A stretch of 64,000 nucleotides of DNA from Peterkaempfera sp044755465. Lineage in GTDB: Bacteria > Actinomycetota > Actinomycetes > Streptomycetales > Streptomycetaceae. The notes beneath the pieces are model-generated. The model was not told the DNA's origin. It ran no database searches and was given only the letters and a program-made list of their open reading frames with translations. Location: assembly GCF_044755465.1 (NCBI RefSeq), contig NZ_JBIVRB010000005.1:257165-321164 (forward strand), read 5' to 3'. This document shows positions 42,758 through 51,250 of this stretch, piece after piece. Position numbers and translations under genes: made by a program. Within the stretch, counting starts at the first letter, position 1. Every line of letters starts with the position of its first letter.

Positions 42758-42792
42758 GCTGATCCCGGCCCCCGTCAGGGGCCGGGATCAGC
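42758..42792. terminator. bidirectional hairpin overlapping the end of the MmyB gene
   Basis: Perfect 15-base arms 42758-42772 and 42778-42792 with loop cgtca. The loop holds the stop codon of the convergent minus-strand gene, and the right arm encodes its last residues. Confidence 0.85.
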
Positions 42793-43662
42793 CGCACGCC
42801 CGAGCGGTACGTCAGCGGTGGCGCTCCAGCCGGCGAGCAGGTCGAGGGCGTCGGCGTCGCGACTGCCGGGGGCGACGCCACACACGATGAGGGACAGACC
42901 CTCGTCGGCAGCGAGTCCCATGGTCTCGTAATTGATCGTCAGCTCCCCGGCCAGCGGGTGGTTGAGGCGTTTGGCCCCTGCCCGGTGGCGGCGGACCTCG
43001 TGTCGGGCCCAGCGTTGGCGGAAGGTTTCGCCACGGGTGGAGAGTTCACCGATCAGGTCCGACAGGGCCTTGTCGTAGGGGTTGCGGCCGACCTCGGCGC
43101 GCAGGGTGGCGACGTTCTGGTCGGCGACGGCGTCCCAGTCGGGGTAGAACTCGGCAGCGGCCGGGTCGAGGAAGGTGAAGCGGGCGGAGTTGACCGGCCG
43201 GGCGGGACTGTCGAAGACCGGCGCGAACAAGGCATGGGCGAGGGCGTTGCCCGCGAGCAGGTCCAAGCGGCCGTTGCGGATGTAGGCCGGGACGCCGCTC
43301 ATCGCCTCCAGCATGTTCCACAGCTCCGGGCGCAGGGCGCGGCGGGCGGGGTGGCGCGGGGTACGGGCGGTGGCGTCGGCGGCGCGCACGAGGTCGAAGA
43401 GGTGGGCGCGTTCGGCGTCGTCGAGTCGCAGGGCGCGAGCGATGGCGTCCAGGACGGCGTCGGTGGCGCCGCGCGCGTCGCCGCGCTCCAGGCGGGTGTA
43501 GTACGGGACGCTGACGCCGGCGAGGAGGGCGACTTCCTCGCGGCGCAGCCCGGGGACGCGTCGTGTTCCTTCGAGCGGGGAGGGCCTGAGGCCGGCCTGC
43601 TCGGGGGTGACGCGGGCGCGGCGCGTGGTGAGGAAGTCGCGGATCTCGGTGCGTCGGTCCAT
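42775..43662 (-). CDS. MmyB-type XRE regulator
   Basis: 295 residues from ATG 43662. The N-terminal helix-turn-helix is RREEVALLAGVSVPYYTRLE (about 40-59), preceded by TRRVPGLRR. The C-terminal MmyB-like ligand domain includes WNMLEAMSGVPAYIRNGRLD, GNALAHALF and a final YETMGLAADEGLSLIVCGVA. Such regulators typically stand divergently to oxidoreductase genes, often short-chain dehydrogenases or aldo/keto reductases. Here the divergent side starts with a broken alcohol dehydrogenase and then the aldo/keto reductase operon, which are the likely targets. A ligand (fatty acid-like in the known MmyB structure) is not known for this one. Confidence 0.92.
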   Translation of the reverse strand: MDRRTEIRDFLTTRRARVTPEQAGLRPSPLEGTRRVPGLRREEVALLAGVSVPYYTRLERGDARGATDAVLDAIARALRLDDAERAHLFDLVRAADATARTPRHPARRALRPELWNMLEAMSGVPAYIRNGRLDLLAGNALAHALFAPVFDSPARPVNSARFTFLDPAAAEFYPDWDAVADQNVATLRAEVGRNPYDKALSDLIGELSTRGETFRQRWARHEVRRHRAGAKRLNHPLAGELTINYETMGLAADEGLSLIVCGVAPGSRDADALDLLAGWSATADVPLGRAADPGP

Positions 43663-43976
43663 GGTCTCGACCCTACGACCGGCCGCCGTGCCGTACGCGG
43701 GCGTGGGGGACCTTGTCAGGGTCTGTCTCACGGCCCTGGGGGCGTGCTGGTCGGTGTTGGCTGGAGTACGGCTTCGCCAGAGTCCACCGCAGGAGGTCGC
43801 CCCGATGTCCCCACCGCTGCCGCCGGGCCCCTTCGTCCACGGCATGCGCATCGACCTGGTCGCCGCCGCCGTCCTGCTCGCGGCTGCCCCGCGCCGTCCC
43901 AGGCGGAACCGACCAACCCATCCGACACGCCCCGTCCTGCGGGCTGCCGCCGGTCGAACTATGGAGAGTGAATCCC
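43663..43976. other. 314-base spacer between MmyB gene and dehydrogenase relic
   Basis: No intact gene. A short ATG frame from about 43804 (SPPLPPGPFVHGMRIDLVAA) has some coding character but runs into arginine-rich sequence; it may be a fragment. No clear operator was seen. Confidence 0.35.
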
Positions 43977-44276
43977 ATGCGAGCGATCATGCGGTACGGA
44001 GCCGGGGGCGTGCGCGTCCAGGAAGTGCCCGACCCGGTGATCAAGAACCCGACCGACGCGATCGTACGGGTGCTGCGCGCCGCGCGACCCGCACCCCTAC
44101 CGCTCCGCCCCGCCCGCCGGGCAGGGCCGGCAGATGGGGCACGCGTTGCTCGGCAGCGTCGAGGACATCGGGAGCGAGGTGGCCGGCCTCCAGCGCGGCG
44201 ACCCCCCGTTCACCTGCGCCGACGACGCCGGTGCCATGGCCGACCGCCGCACCCTGAAGGCCCTCAGCACCCTGTG
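43977..44276 (+). pseudogene. internally deleted zinc-dependent alcohol dehydrogenase
   Basis: ATG 43977 opens with RAIMRYGAGGVRVQEVPDPV, the usual start of a medium-chain Zn dehydrogenase, up to IVRVLRAA. The catalytic cysteine region is missing. After a frameshift near 44090 the sequence reads DPHPYRSAP, then MGHALLGSVEDIGSEVAGLQ and FTCADDA, and then joins what looks like the natural C-terminus MADRRTLKALSTL with TGA at 44274-44276. The Rossmann domain (more than 200 residues) is absent. The relic suggests that the reductase operon once began with this enzyme. Confidence 0.8.
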
Positions 44277-44373
44277 ACCACCCGCTCGTCCTCACCCGGA
44301 CCCCGGGCCGCCTTCAACCGGCCCGGCGGTGCGCCCGGCGCACCGGGGCGGACCATCGAACGAAGGGAACACT

Positions 44374-45348
44374 GTGAAGCACATCAAGCTGCGTGACCTG
44401 GACGTCTCCCGCATCGGCCTGGGCGCGATGGGCATGTCCCACGGCTACACCGGCGCCGGCACCGACGACGCGGAGTCGGTCCGCACGATCCACCGCGCCC
44501 TGGAGCTGGGCGTCACCCTCATCGACACCGCCGAGGTCTACGGCCCCTACACCAACGAGGAGCTGGTGGGCCGCGCGCTCAAGGGCCGCCGCGACCAGGT
44601 GGTGCTGGCCACCAAGTTCGGCCTGATCTCCCACACCGGCCGCGAGGGCAGCACCGACAGCAGCCCGGCCGGCATCCGTACCGCCGTCGAGGGCTCCCTC
44701 AAGCGCCTGGGCACCGACCACATCGACCTCTACTACCAGCACCGCGTCGACCCCAGCACCCCGATCGAGGAGACCGTCGGCGCACTGGCCGCGTTGGTGG
44801 CCGAGGGCAAGATCGGGCACATCGGCCTCTCGGAAGCCGGACCGCAGACCATCCGCCGCGCCCACGCCGTCCACCCGGTCACCGCGGTGCAGTCCGAATA
44901 CTCGCTGTTCACCCGCGACCCCGAAGCCCGGGTCCTGCCGGTGCTGCGCGAGCTGAACATCGGCTTCGTGCCCTTCTCACCCCTGGGACGCGGCTTCCTG
45001 ACCGGCACCATCCGCTCCACCGGGCAGTTCGACCCCACCGACTTCCGCGCCGACAACCCCCGGTTCACCGGCGAGAACTTCGAACACAACCTGCGCCTGG
45101 CCGACCGGGTCGCCGCCATCGCGGCCGAGACCGGTGCCACCCCGGCCCAGGTGGCGCTGGCCTGGCTGCTGGCCCAGGGCGACTTCATCGCCCCCATCCC
45201 CGGCACCCGGCGCGTGGCCCGGGTGGAGGAGAACGCCGACGCTGACGCCGTCCGCCTCACCGACGACCAGCTCACCCGGCTCAGCAGCCTGCCCCCGGCC
45301 GCCGGCGACACCCACAACGAGGCCCAGATGCGGATGATGGAGCGCTGA
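44374..45348 (+). CDS. aldo/keto reductase
   Basis: 324 residues from GTG 44374 after GAAGGGA. The AKR catalytic tetrad is visible: aspartate and tyrosine in LIDTAEVYGPYTNEE (about 50-64), lysine in VLATKFGL and histidine in LYYQHRVDPS. NADPH-binding C-terminal segments IAPIPGTRRVARVEENADA complete the barrel. It resembles the AKR13-like group of general reductases. The stop TGA shares one base with the next ATG, so it is coupled to the CMD-like gene. It likely reduces aldehydes or ketones with NADPH; the substrate is unknown. Confidence 0.93.
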   Translation: MKHIKLRDLDVSRIGLGAMGMSHGYTGAGTDDAESVRTIHRALELGVTLIDTAEVYGPYTNEELVGRALKGRRDQVVLATKFGLISHTGREGSTDSSPAGIRTAVEGSLKRLGTDHIDLYYQHRVDPSTPIEETVGALAALVAEGKIGHIGLSEAGPQTIRRAHAVHPVTAVQSEYSLFTRDPEARVLPVLRELNIGFVPFSPLGRGFLTGTIRSTGQFDPTDFRADNPRFTGENFEHNLRLADRVAAIAAETGATPAQVALAWLLAQGDFIAPIPGTRRVARVEENADADAVRLTDDQLTRLSSLPPAAGDTHNEAQMRMMER

Positions 45349-45674
45349 TGACCGGCACCAACCCGCGTGTCGCACCGGACCTCATCCGGCGCCACGCCCC
45401 GAAACTGGCCGACCTCACCGACGACGTGCTCTTCGCCGACGTCTGGCAGCGGCCCGACCTGTCCCCGCGCGACCGCAGCCTGATCACCGTCGCCGCCCTG
45501 GTCGCCCTCGGCCGCGACGCCCAGCCGACCGGCCACCTGCGCCGCGCCCCCGACAACGGCCTCACCCCCGGCGAGCTGGCCGAGGCCATCACCCACCTCG
45601 CCCGCTACGCCGGCCGGCCCGCCGCCATGAGCGCCACCGGCGTCCTGGCCTCGGTCACCGAACCCACCGGCTGA
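45348..45674 (+). CDS. carboxymuconolactone decarboxylase-like protein
   Basis: 108 residues, with ATG 45348 overlapping the previous stop. It matches the CMD helical fold: DVWQRPDLSPRDRSLITVAA (about 32-51), ALVALGRDAQPTGHLRRAPDNGL and ELAEAITHLARYAGRPAAMS. The CxxC of AhpD-type peroxidases is absent, so peroxidase activity is unlikely. These small proteins often accompany aldo/keto reductases and MmyB regulators in actinobacteria. True decarboxylase activity is not implied by the family name. Confidence 0.9.
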   Translation: MTGTNPRVAPDLIRRHAPKLADLTDDVLFADVWQRPDLSPRDRSLITVAALVALGRDAQPTGHLRRAPDNGLTPGELAEAITHLARYAGRPAAMSATGVLASVTEPTG

Positions 45675-45719
45675 CCCGGCACGACCCGCCGACCACCCCG
45701 TCCTCCCAGGAGAGTCCCC

Positions 45720-46571
45720 GTGCAGCACGTCACCTTGAACAACGGCGTCCGGATGCCCATCCTCGGCTTCGGCGTCTACCAGATCCCGGCGGACAAGACC
45801 GAGCAGGCGGTCTCCGACGCCCTCGCCGCCGGCTACCGGCTGCTGGACACCGCTGCCGCGTACGGCAACGAGGAGGCCGTCGGCCACGCCATCAAGAACA
45901 GCGGCATCCCGCGCCAGGAGCTGTTCGTCACCACCAAGCTCTGGGTCCAGGACGCGCCCGCGCAGGACAACACCCGCCGTGCGTTCGAGACCTCGCTGAC
46001 CAAGCTGGGCCTCGACCACGTCGACCTGTACCTGATGCACCAGCCCTACGGTGACGTCTACGGCCAGTGGCGCGCCATGGAGGCCCTCAACCGCGAGGGC
46101 CTCGCGAGGGCGATCGGCGTCGCCAACTTCTCCCCCGACCGCCTGCTGGACCTGATCCTCAACAACGAGATCACCCCGCAGGTCAACCAGATCGAGACCC
46201 ACCCCTTCTTCCAGCGCAACCCCGACCACGACCTCATGCGCGAGCACCACGTCCAGCACCAGTCCTGGGGCGGCTTCGCCGAAGGCAGGAACGACCTGTT
46301 CACCCACCCCGTCCTCAGTGACATCGGCGAGGCGCACGGCAAGTCCGTGGCCCAGGTCGTGCTCCGCTGGCTCGTCCAGCGCGACATCGTCACCATCCCC
46401 AAGTCGGTCGACCCCGACCGGATGGCACAGAACATCGACGTCTTCGACTTCGAGCTCAGCGGCGACGAGCTGGCCCGCATCGCCGTCCTCGACACCGGCG
46501 AGACGCTGTTCTTCGACCACCACGACCCCGAGATGGTCGCCTGGCTCAGCAAGCGCCGGCTGGACAGCTGA
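45720..46571 (+). CDS. aldo/keto reductase (AKR5-like)
   Basis: 283 residues from GTG 45720, after AGGAGAG. Tetrad residues are in LLDTAAAYGNEEAVGHA (aspartate and tyrosine), FVTTKLWV (lysine) and LYLMHQPY (histidine); the cofactor segment IPKSVDPDRMAQNIDVFDF is present. The form resembles 2,5-diketo-D-gluconate reductase-type AKRs. It follows the CMD-like gene by 45 bases, so the three genes are probably one operon. A large hairpin separates it from the convergent cupin gene. Confidence 0.93.
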   Translation: MQHVTLNNGVRMPILGFGVYQIPADKTEQAVSDALAAGYRLLDTAAAYGNEEAVGHAIKNSGIPRQELFVTTKLWVQDAPAQDNTRRAFETSLTKLGLDHVDLYLMHQPYGDVYGQWRAMEALNREGLARAIGVANFSPDRLLDLILNNEITPQVNQIETHPFFQRNPDHDLMREHHVQHQSWGGFAEGRNDLFTHPVLSDIGEAHGKSVAQVVLRWLVQRDIVTIPKSVDPDRMAQNIDVFDFELSGDELARIAVLDTGETLFFDHHDPEMVAWLSKRRLDS

Positions 46572-46601
46572 GCCACCTGCCGGGATGCCGATGTACGCGT
46601 C

Positions 46602-46650
46602 GGCCGGACGCTGCTCGGGCGCGTTGGGGCTGCCCGGGAAGCGTCCGGCC
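46602..46650. terminator. hairpin between convergent operons
   Basis: ggccggacgct (46602-46612) pairs with agcgtccggcc (46640-46650) around a 27-base loop that can form a smaller stem. It separates the reductase operon from the cupin gene. Confidence 0.65.
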
Positions 46651-46663
46651 GGTGGGTGCGGGG

Positions 46664-47131
46664 TCAGTCCGTGATCTCCCAGTAGTCGAGGTAGTCGGAC
46701 TCGATTCCGTCGAGGTTCGCGCCGTAGACGGCGTACATCCGGGCGTACTCGGGTGCCCAGTACCGGCCGACCTGGCCCGACGGGACCAGGGCCGCATCGC
46801 CAGGACGCAGGACGACGGTCTTGCCCTGGGCCTCGATGTGCAGCTCGCCCTCGAGGACGTAGTTCAGCTCGTCATGGGGGTGCCGGTCCGACCAGCCGGC
46901 CCGGGTCAGCTCCCACTCGGAGACGGAGTAGCTGCTCGCGCCGTCGACCGGTGGGATGATCCAGCGGCTGCGCATGTTGCGGGTCGCGTCGTTCAGCGGC
47001 TCCAGCGGACCGGGGCGCCACACCGGGATTCCGTCGTTCTCCGTCGCGGTCGCGAGGCGGTTGGCCAGGGCTGTTCTCGGTTCGCGCGGGATCTCGACCG
47101 GGCGCTGCGCGGGGGTGCCGTCGGCTGCCAT
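46664..47131 (-). CDS. cupin-domain protein
   Basis: 155 residues. The cupin motif 1 is seen as DRHPHDELNYVLEGELHIEA (about 81-100, histidines and glutamate of the metal site), and motif 2 as PGDAALVPSGQVGRYWAP. It is the last gene of the transporter-dehydrogenase operon, 27 bases after the aldehyde dehydrogenase. Cupins of this size can be isomerases, dioxygenases or sugar-processing enzymes; the operon suggests a catabolic step on the imported compound. Activity is not assigned. Confidence 0.88.
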   Translation of the reverse strand: MAADGTPAQRPVEIPREPRTALANRLATATENDGIPVWRPGPLEPLNDATRNMRSRWIIPPVDGASSYSVSEWELTRAGWSDRHPHDELNYVLEGELHIEAQGKTVVLRPGDAALVPSGQVGRYWAPEYARMYAVYGANLDGIESDYLDYWEITD

Positions 47132-47158
47132 GGGGGTGCCTCTCTCTCGTTGTGGTGC

Positions 47159-48604
47159 TCAGCCGTTGATGTGGGCCATGACGTGCTTGATGCGGGTGTA
47201 GTCCTCCAGCCCGTACATGGACAGGTCCTTGCCGTAGCCGGACTGCTTGAAGCCGCCGTGCGGCATCTCCGCGACCAGCGGGATGTGGGTGTTGATCCAG
47301 ACGCAGCCGAAGTCGAGGTCGCGGCTGAACCGCAGGGCGCGGCTGACGTCCCTGGTCCAGACCGAGGAGGCCAGGCCGTAGGGGACGCCGTTGGCCTGTT
47401 CCAGTGCCGCCTGCTCGTCGGCGAACCGCTGGACGGTCACCACCGGTCCGAAGACCTCGCTCTGGACCAGTTCGTCGTCCTGGCGGAGCCCGGAGACGAC
47501 GGTGGGGGCGAAGTGGAAGCCGCGCTCGCCGAGCCGGTGGCCGCCGGTGTGGACGACGGCGTGGTCGGGAAGCCGGTCCATGAAGCCGGACACCCGCGCG
47601 AAGTGCCCCGCGCTGTTCAGCGCCGGCATGAAGGCGTCCTCGCTCTCCCGGCCGACGGCGTGGGTGGTGACGATGCCCTGGGCCTGCGCGGTCAGTGCGG
47701 CGATGAAGTCGTCATGGACCGCCGGGGCGACCAGGACGCGGGTCGCGGCGGTGCAGTCCTGGCCGGCGTTGAAGTACCCGGCGATCGCGATGGCCTCTGC
47801 CGCCGCCTCGATGTCGGCGTCGTCGAAGATCACGACCGGCGCCTTGCCGCCCAGTTCGAGGTGGACCCGCTTCAGGTCGGCGGCGGCGGCGCCGGCCACC
47901 TGCTTGCCCGCGCCCACCGATCCGGTGATCGCCACCATGTCGGGCCTCGGGTGGGAGACGAGGGCGCGGCCCGTGTCGCGGTCTCCGCACACGACGTTGA
48001 GCACGCCCGGCGGCAGGAACTCAGCGGCGATCTCGGCCAGCAGCAGGGTGGAGGCCGGCGTGGTGTCGCTGGGCTTGAGGACGACGGTGTTGCCCGCGGC
48101 CAGCGCCGGGGCGAACTTCCAGACCGCCATCATCATGGGGTAGTTCCAGGGGGCGACCTGTCCGATCACACCGACGGGCTCCCGGCGTATCCATGACGTG
48201 TGGTCGGCCAGGTACTCGCCGGCCGCCTTGCCCTCCAGGACTCGCCCGGCCCCGGCGAAGAACCGCAGGTGGTCCGCCATCGGCGGGACCTCCTCCGCCG
48301 CCGTCAGCGGGATCGGCTTGCCGGTGTTCCGCGACTCCAGCTCGGCCAGCTCGGCGGTGCGGGCCTCCACCGCGTCCGCGAGGGCCAGCAGCGCCTTCTG
48401 CCGCTCGCCCGGGGTGGTGCGGCGCCAGCTGTCGAAGGCCGTCGAAGCCGCCGCGTACGCGGCGTCGATGTCGGCCTCGCCGGACACCGGGGCGGTGGCG
48501 AAGACATCGCCGGTCGTCGGGTCGACGAGGTCGCTGGTGACTCCCTCCGCGGTGTCGACGTACGCGCCGTTGACGAAGTTGCGGAACTCGCGCTTCTGAT
48601 TCAT
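47159..48604 (-). CDS. NAD(P)-dependent aldehyde dehydrogenase (aminobutyraldehyde/betaine-aldehyde type)
   Basis: 481 residues, full length. The catalytic cysteine is in FNAGQDCTAATRVLV (about 281-295), the glutamate in LELGGKAPVVIF and the cofactor-binding region in APWNYPMMMAVWKFAPALA and GSVGAGKQVAGAA. The cysteine context GQDCTAATR is characteristic of gamma-aminobutyraldehyde dehydrogenases (PatD/YdcW group), although broader specificity is common. It oxidises an aldehyde to the acid. It is transcribed with the ABC importer (54 bases after the permease), so it probably acts on a product of the imported compound, perhaps an amine-derived aldehyde. Confidence 0.93.
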   Translation of the reverse strand: MNQKREFRNFVNGAYVDTAEGVTSDLVDPTTGDVFATAPVSGEADIDAAYAAASTAFDSWRRTTPGERQKALLALADAVEARTAELAELESRNTGKPIPLTAAEEVPPMADHLRFFAGAGRVLEGKAAGEYLADHTSWIRREPVGVIGQVAPWNYPMMMAVWKFAPALAAGNTVVLKPSDTTPASTLLLAEIAAEFLPPGVLNVVCGDRDTGRALVSHPRPDMVAITGSVGAGKQVAGAAAADLKRVHLELGGKAPVVIFDDADIEAAAEAIAIAGYFNAGQDCTAATRVLVAPAVHDDFIAALTAQAQGIVTTHAVGRESEDAFMPALNSAGHFARVSGFMDRLPDHAVVHTGGHRLGERGFHFAPTVVSGLRQDDELVQSEVFGPVVTVQRFADEQAALEQANGVPYGLASSVWTRDVSRALRFSRDLDFGCVWINTHIPLVAEMPHGGFKQSGYGKDLSMYGLEDYTRIKHVMAHING

Positions 48605-48658
48605 CTGGTTCCTTCGGTAAGGGGGATGGCACGGGTGGTTCCGGCGGGGGCCGCCGGA

Positions 48659-49699
48659 TCAGGTCAGCCGCATACGTTTTCTGAGCCGGTCCACGAGCAG
48701 CGCGGTCACCAGGAGCGCGCCGAGCAGGATGTCCTGCACATAGCTCTGCACCCGGATGAGGTCCATGCCGTTGCTCAGCAGCACGAGGAACAGGGCGCCC
48801 ATGAGCACCCCGGCGACCCGGCCCTCGCCACCGTCGAGCGACACTCCGCCGAGCACGGCCGCGATGATCGACTGGAGGGGGTACTGCACGCCGACGTTGG
48901 CCTCGCCGGTGGACATCCGGGCCGTCAGCATGAGCCCCACCAGGGCGGCGAGCAGGCTGCCGACGATCATCACGGTGAGCAGCGTCCGGCGGACGTTGAC
49001 CCCGGACTGGTAGGCCGCGCTCTCGTTGCCGCCCACCGCGTACGCCTGGCGGCCGAGGCGGGTCCAGTTGAGGAAGACATAGGCGGCGAGCAGGGCGAGG
49101 ATCATGACGAAGGTCGGGAAGGGTATCCCCAGCACCATGGATGTGCCGAACTGCCGTGCGAACTCGGGCGGGAGGCCCACGACCGGGGTGCCGCCCGAGA
49201 GCAGCAGCGCGGTGCCGGTCGCCGCCGAGGCGGTGCCGAGGGTCACCATGAACGCGGAGATCTTGAAAACGGCGATCAGCACGGCGTTGACCACGCCGAC
49301 AATCAGGCCGACGGCGATGCCGGCCAGGCAGCCGAGCAGGATGGCGATCCCGGGGCTGCCGCTTTTGGCGACGGACGTCATGACCATCGCGCCGACGATC
49401 GAGGAGAGCGCGACGCAGGCACCGTTGGACAGGTCGTAGTGCCGGGTCACCAGATAGAGCATCTGGCCGAGGGCGATGATGCCCAGGAAGCTCAGCTGCC
49501 TGGCGACGTTGGTGAGGTTCGCCTCGGAGAGGAACCTGGGCTCGATCACAGCGAAGGTGATGACGAGGGCCAGCAGCAGGACGGGCAGGATGCCCCATTG
49601 GATGAAGAGTCGGCGGGCGACCGTGCCGAGCTCCGCTCCGGCTCGCTGCCTCGGCGCTGTCGGCGGTGCCTCCCCCGGAGAGGCCATTGTCCGTGTCAC
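48659..49699 (-). CDS. ABC importer permease, RbsC-like
   Basis: 346 residues from GTG 49699, overlapping the ATPase stop as GTGA, with GGAG upstream. Eight to ten hydrophobic segments and the BPD_transp_2 motif NAVLIAVFKISAFMVTLGTA (about 140-159) and GRQAYAVGGNESAAYQSGVN (about 220-239) match permeases of CUT2 sugar importers. It would form the channel as a homodimer with the fused ATPase. Substrate is set by the binding protein, which here is TorT-like rather than RbsB-like. Confidence 0.93.
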   Translation of the reverse strand: MTRTMASPGEAPPTAPRQRAGAELGTVARRLFIQWGILPVLLLALVITFAVIEPRFLSEANLTNVARQLSFLGIIALGQMLYLVTRHYDLSNGACVALSSIVGAMVMTSVAKSGSPGIAILLGCLAGIAVGLIVGVVNAVLIAVFKISAFMVTLGTASAATGTALLLSGGTPVVGLPPEFARQFGTSMVLGIPFPTFVMILALLAAYVFLNWTRLGRQAYAVGGNESAAYQSGVNVRRTLLTVMIVGSLLAALVGLMLTARMSTGEANVGVQYPLQSIIAAVLGGVSLDGGEGRVAGVLMGALFLVLLSNGMDLIRVQSYVQDILLGALLVTALLVDRLRKRMRLT

Positions 49700-51237
49700 G
49701 ACGTCACTCCAGATTCATGTGGGAAGAACGTGGGAAGAACCGTTTCCTCGGTGAGGTCCGCGCCGGAGAACTCCGCCGCGACCCGGCCTTCGGTGATCAC
49801 ATAGAGGCGGTGCGCCAGGTTGAGCACCTCGGGCAGGTCCGAGGAGATCAGCACTACGGCCGCACCCGACTCGACCAGTTCCTGGATGGCCGCGTAGATG
49901 TCCGCGCGGGCCCCTACGTCGACACCCGCCGTCGGCTCGTCGAAGACATGGACGGCGTAGGGACGGGTGAACCCTCGCGCCAGTACGATCTTCTGCTGGT
50001 TGCCGCCGGAGAACGTCGACGGCAACGCCTCCGGCCGCATCGGCCGCAGGGTCAGCCGCTCAAGGACGTCGGCGGTGTCCCGGCGCTCCTCGGCGCGTTT
50101 CAGGAACCCGCGTCCGGACCAGCGGTCGAGCGCCGTCAACGAGACGTTCTCCGCCGCCGGACGCACGCCCACCAGCCCGTCCCGTTTCCGGTCCGCCGGG
50201 TAGTACATGACCCCCGCGCCGATGTACCTGGCCGGCGCGGCTTTCGCACCGAGGTCCTTGCCGCCGATCAGCAGCCTTCCGGAAGTCCGTCTGGCCAGGC
50301 CGAAGCAGAGCCTGCCGATGGTCCCCTTGCCGGAGCCGACGAGTCCGGCCAGGCCGACGATCTCGCCGCCGCGGACGGTCAGGCTGACGTCGTGGACGTC
50401 CTCTCCGGACAGCCCCTCCAGCTCCAGTGCCACGGCTCCCGGCCGGTGCGCGATGGAGGGGAAGAGCGCATCCACCCTCCGTCCCGTCATCAGGGTCACC
50501 ATGCCCGCGTCGTCCACCTCGTCGAGGCGGCAGGTCCGGATGAGACCCCCGTCCCGCAGGATGGTCACGACGTCACCGATGGCCCTGATCTCCTTCATGC
50601 GGTGCGTGATGTAGATGACCGCCAGGCCCTGCTGCCGAAGCCTCCGCACGATCGCGAACAGGCGGTCGGTCTCCTCGTCGGTGAGGGAGGCGGTCGGCTC
50701 GTCCAGAATGAGCACTCTGGCGGAGCCCTGGAGTGCGCGGGCGATCTCCACGATCTGCTGCTCGGCGCGCCCCAAGTCGCCGGCCACGGCGTGCGGCGAG
50801 ATGGACGAGCCCACCCGGTGCAGGGCCTCCTCGGCGATCCGCAGCCGCTCACGCCGTGACACCAGCCCCGCCCGCATCGGCTCGCGTCCGAGCGTCAGGT
50901 TCTCCGCGACGGTCAGCTGAGGCACCAGGGCGGGGTCCTGGAAGACCGCCGATATCCCCAGCTCCCGGGCGTGCCGCGGACTGGCCGCGCTGGTCTCGGC
51001 CCCGCCGATGACCACGCTGCCCGCGTCGGCCCGGTGCACTCCGGCCAGGACCTTGATCAGAGTCGACTTCCCGGCGCCGTTCTCCCCGAACAGCACATGC
51101 ACTTCGCCGGGCAGGAAGTCGATACTCACCTCGCTCAGCGCGGTGATCGCCTGGAAATGCTTGGTCAGGGAGCGTACCGAGACGGCCGGCGCGGAGCCCT
51201 GCGCGGCCCCCGGACCGCCGGTTGTGGCCTGTGTCAT
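49696..51237 (-). CDS. ABC importer ATPase, RbsA-like with two nucleotide-binding domains
   Basis: 513 residues. The first domain has Walker A GENGAGKSTLIKVLAG and Walker B VLILDEPTASL, with a degenerate signature DLGRAEQQ. The second domain has a loop GLVGSGKGTIG instead of a full Walker A and an intact signature FSGGNQQK before VFDEPTAGVD. This asymmetry is normal for CUT2 ATPases. It energises the RbsC-like permease on the cytoplasmic side. The ATG at 51237 lies 13 bases after the binding-protein stop with GAGGCGGG between. Confidence 0.94.
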   Translation of the reverse strand: MTQATTGGPGAAQGSAPAVSVRSLTKHFQAITALSEVSIDFLPGEVHVLFGENGAGKSTLIKVLAGVHRADAGSVVIGGAETSAASPRHARELGISAVFQDPALVPQLTVAENLTLGREPMRAGLVSRRERLRIAEEALHRVGSSISPHAVAGDLGRAEQQIVEIARALQGSARVLILDEPTASLTDEETDRLFAIVRRLRQQGLAVIYITHRMKEIRAIGDVVTILRDGGLIRTCRLDEVDDAGMVTLMTGRRVDALFPSIAHRPGAVALELEGLSGEDVHDVSLTVRGGEIVGLAGLVGSGKGTIGRLCFGLARRTSGRLLIGGKDLGAKAAPARYIGAGVMYYPADRKRDGLVGVRPAAENVSLTALDRWSGRGFLKRAEERRDTADVLERLTLRPMRPEALPSTFSGGNQQKIVLARGFTRPYAVHVFDEPTAGVDVGARADIYAAIQELVESGAAVVLISSDLPEVLNLAHRLYVITEGRVAAEFSGADLTEETVLPTFFPHESGVTS

Positions 51238-51250
51238 GACGGTGCCCGCC

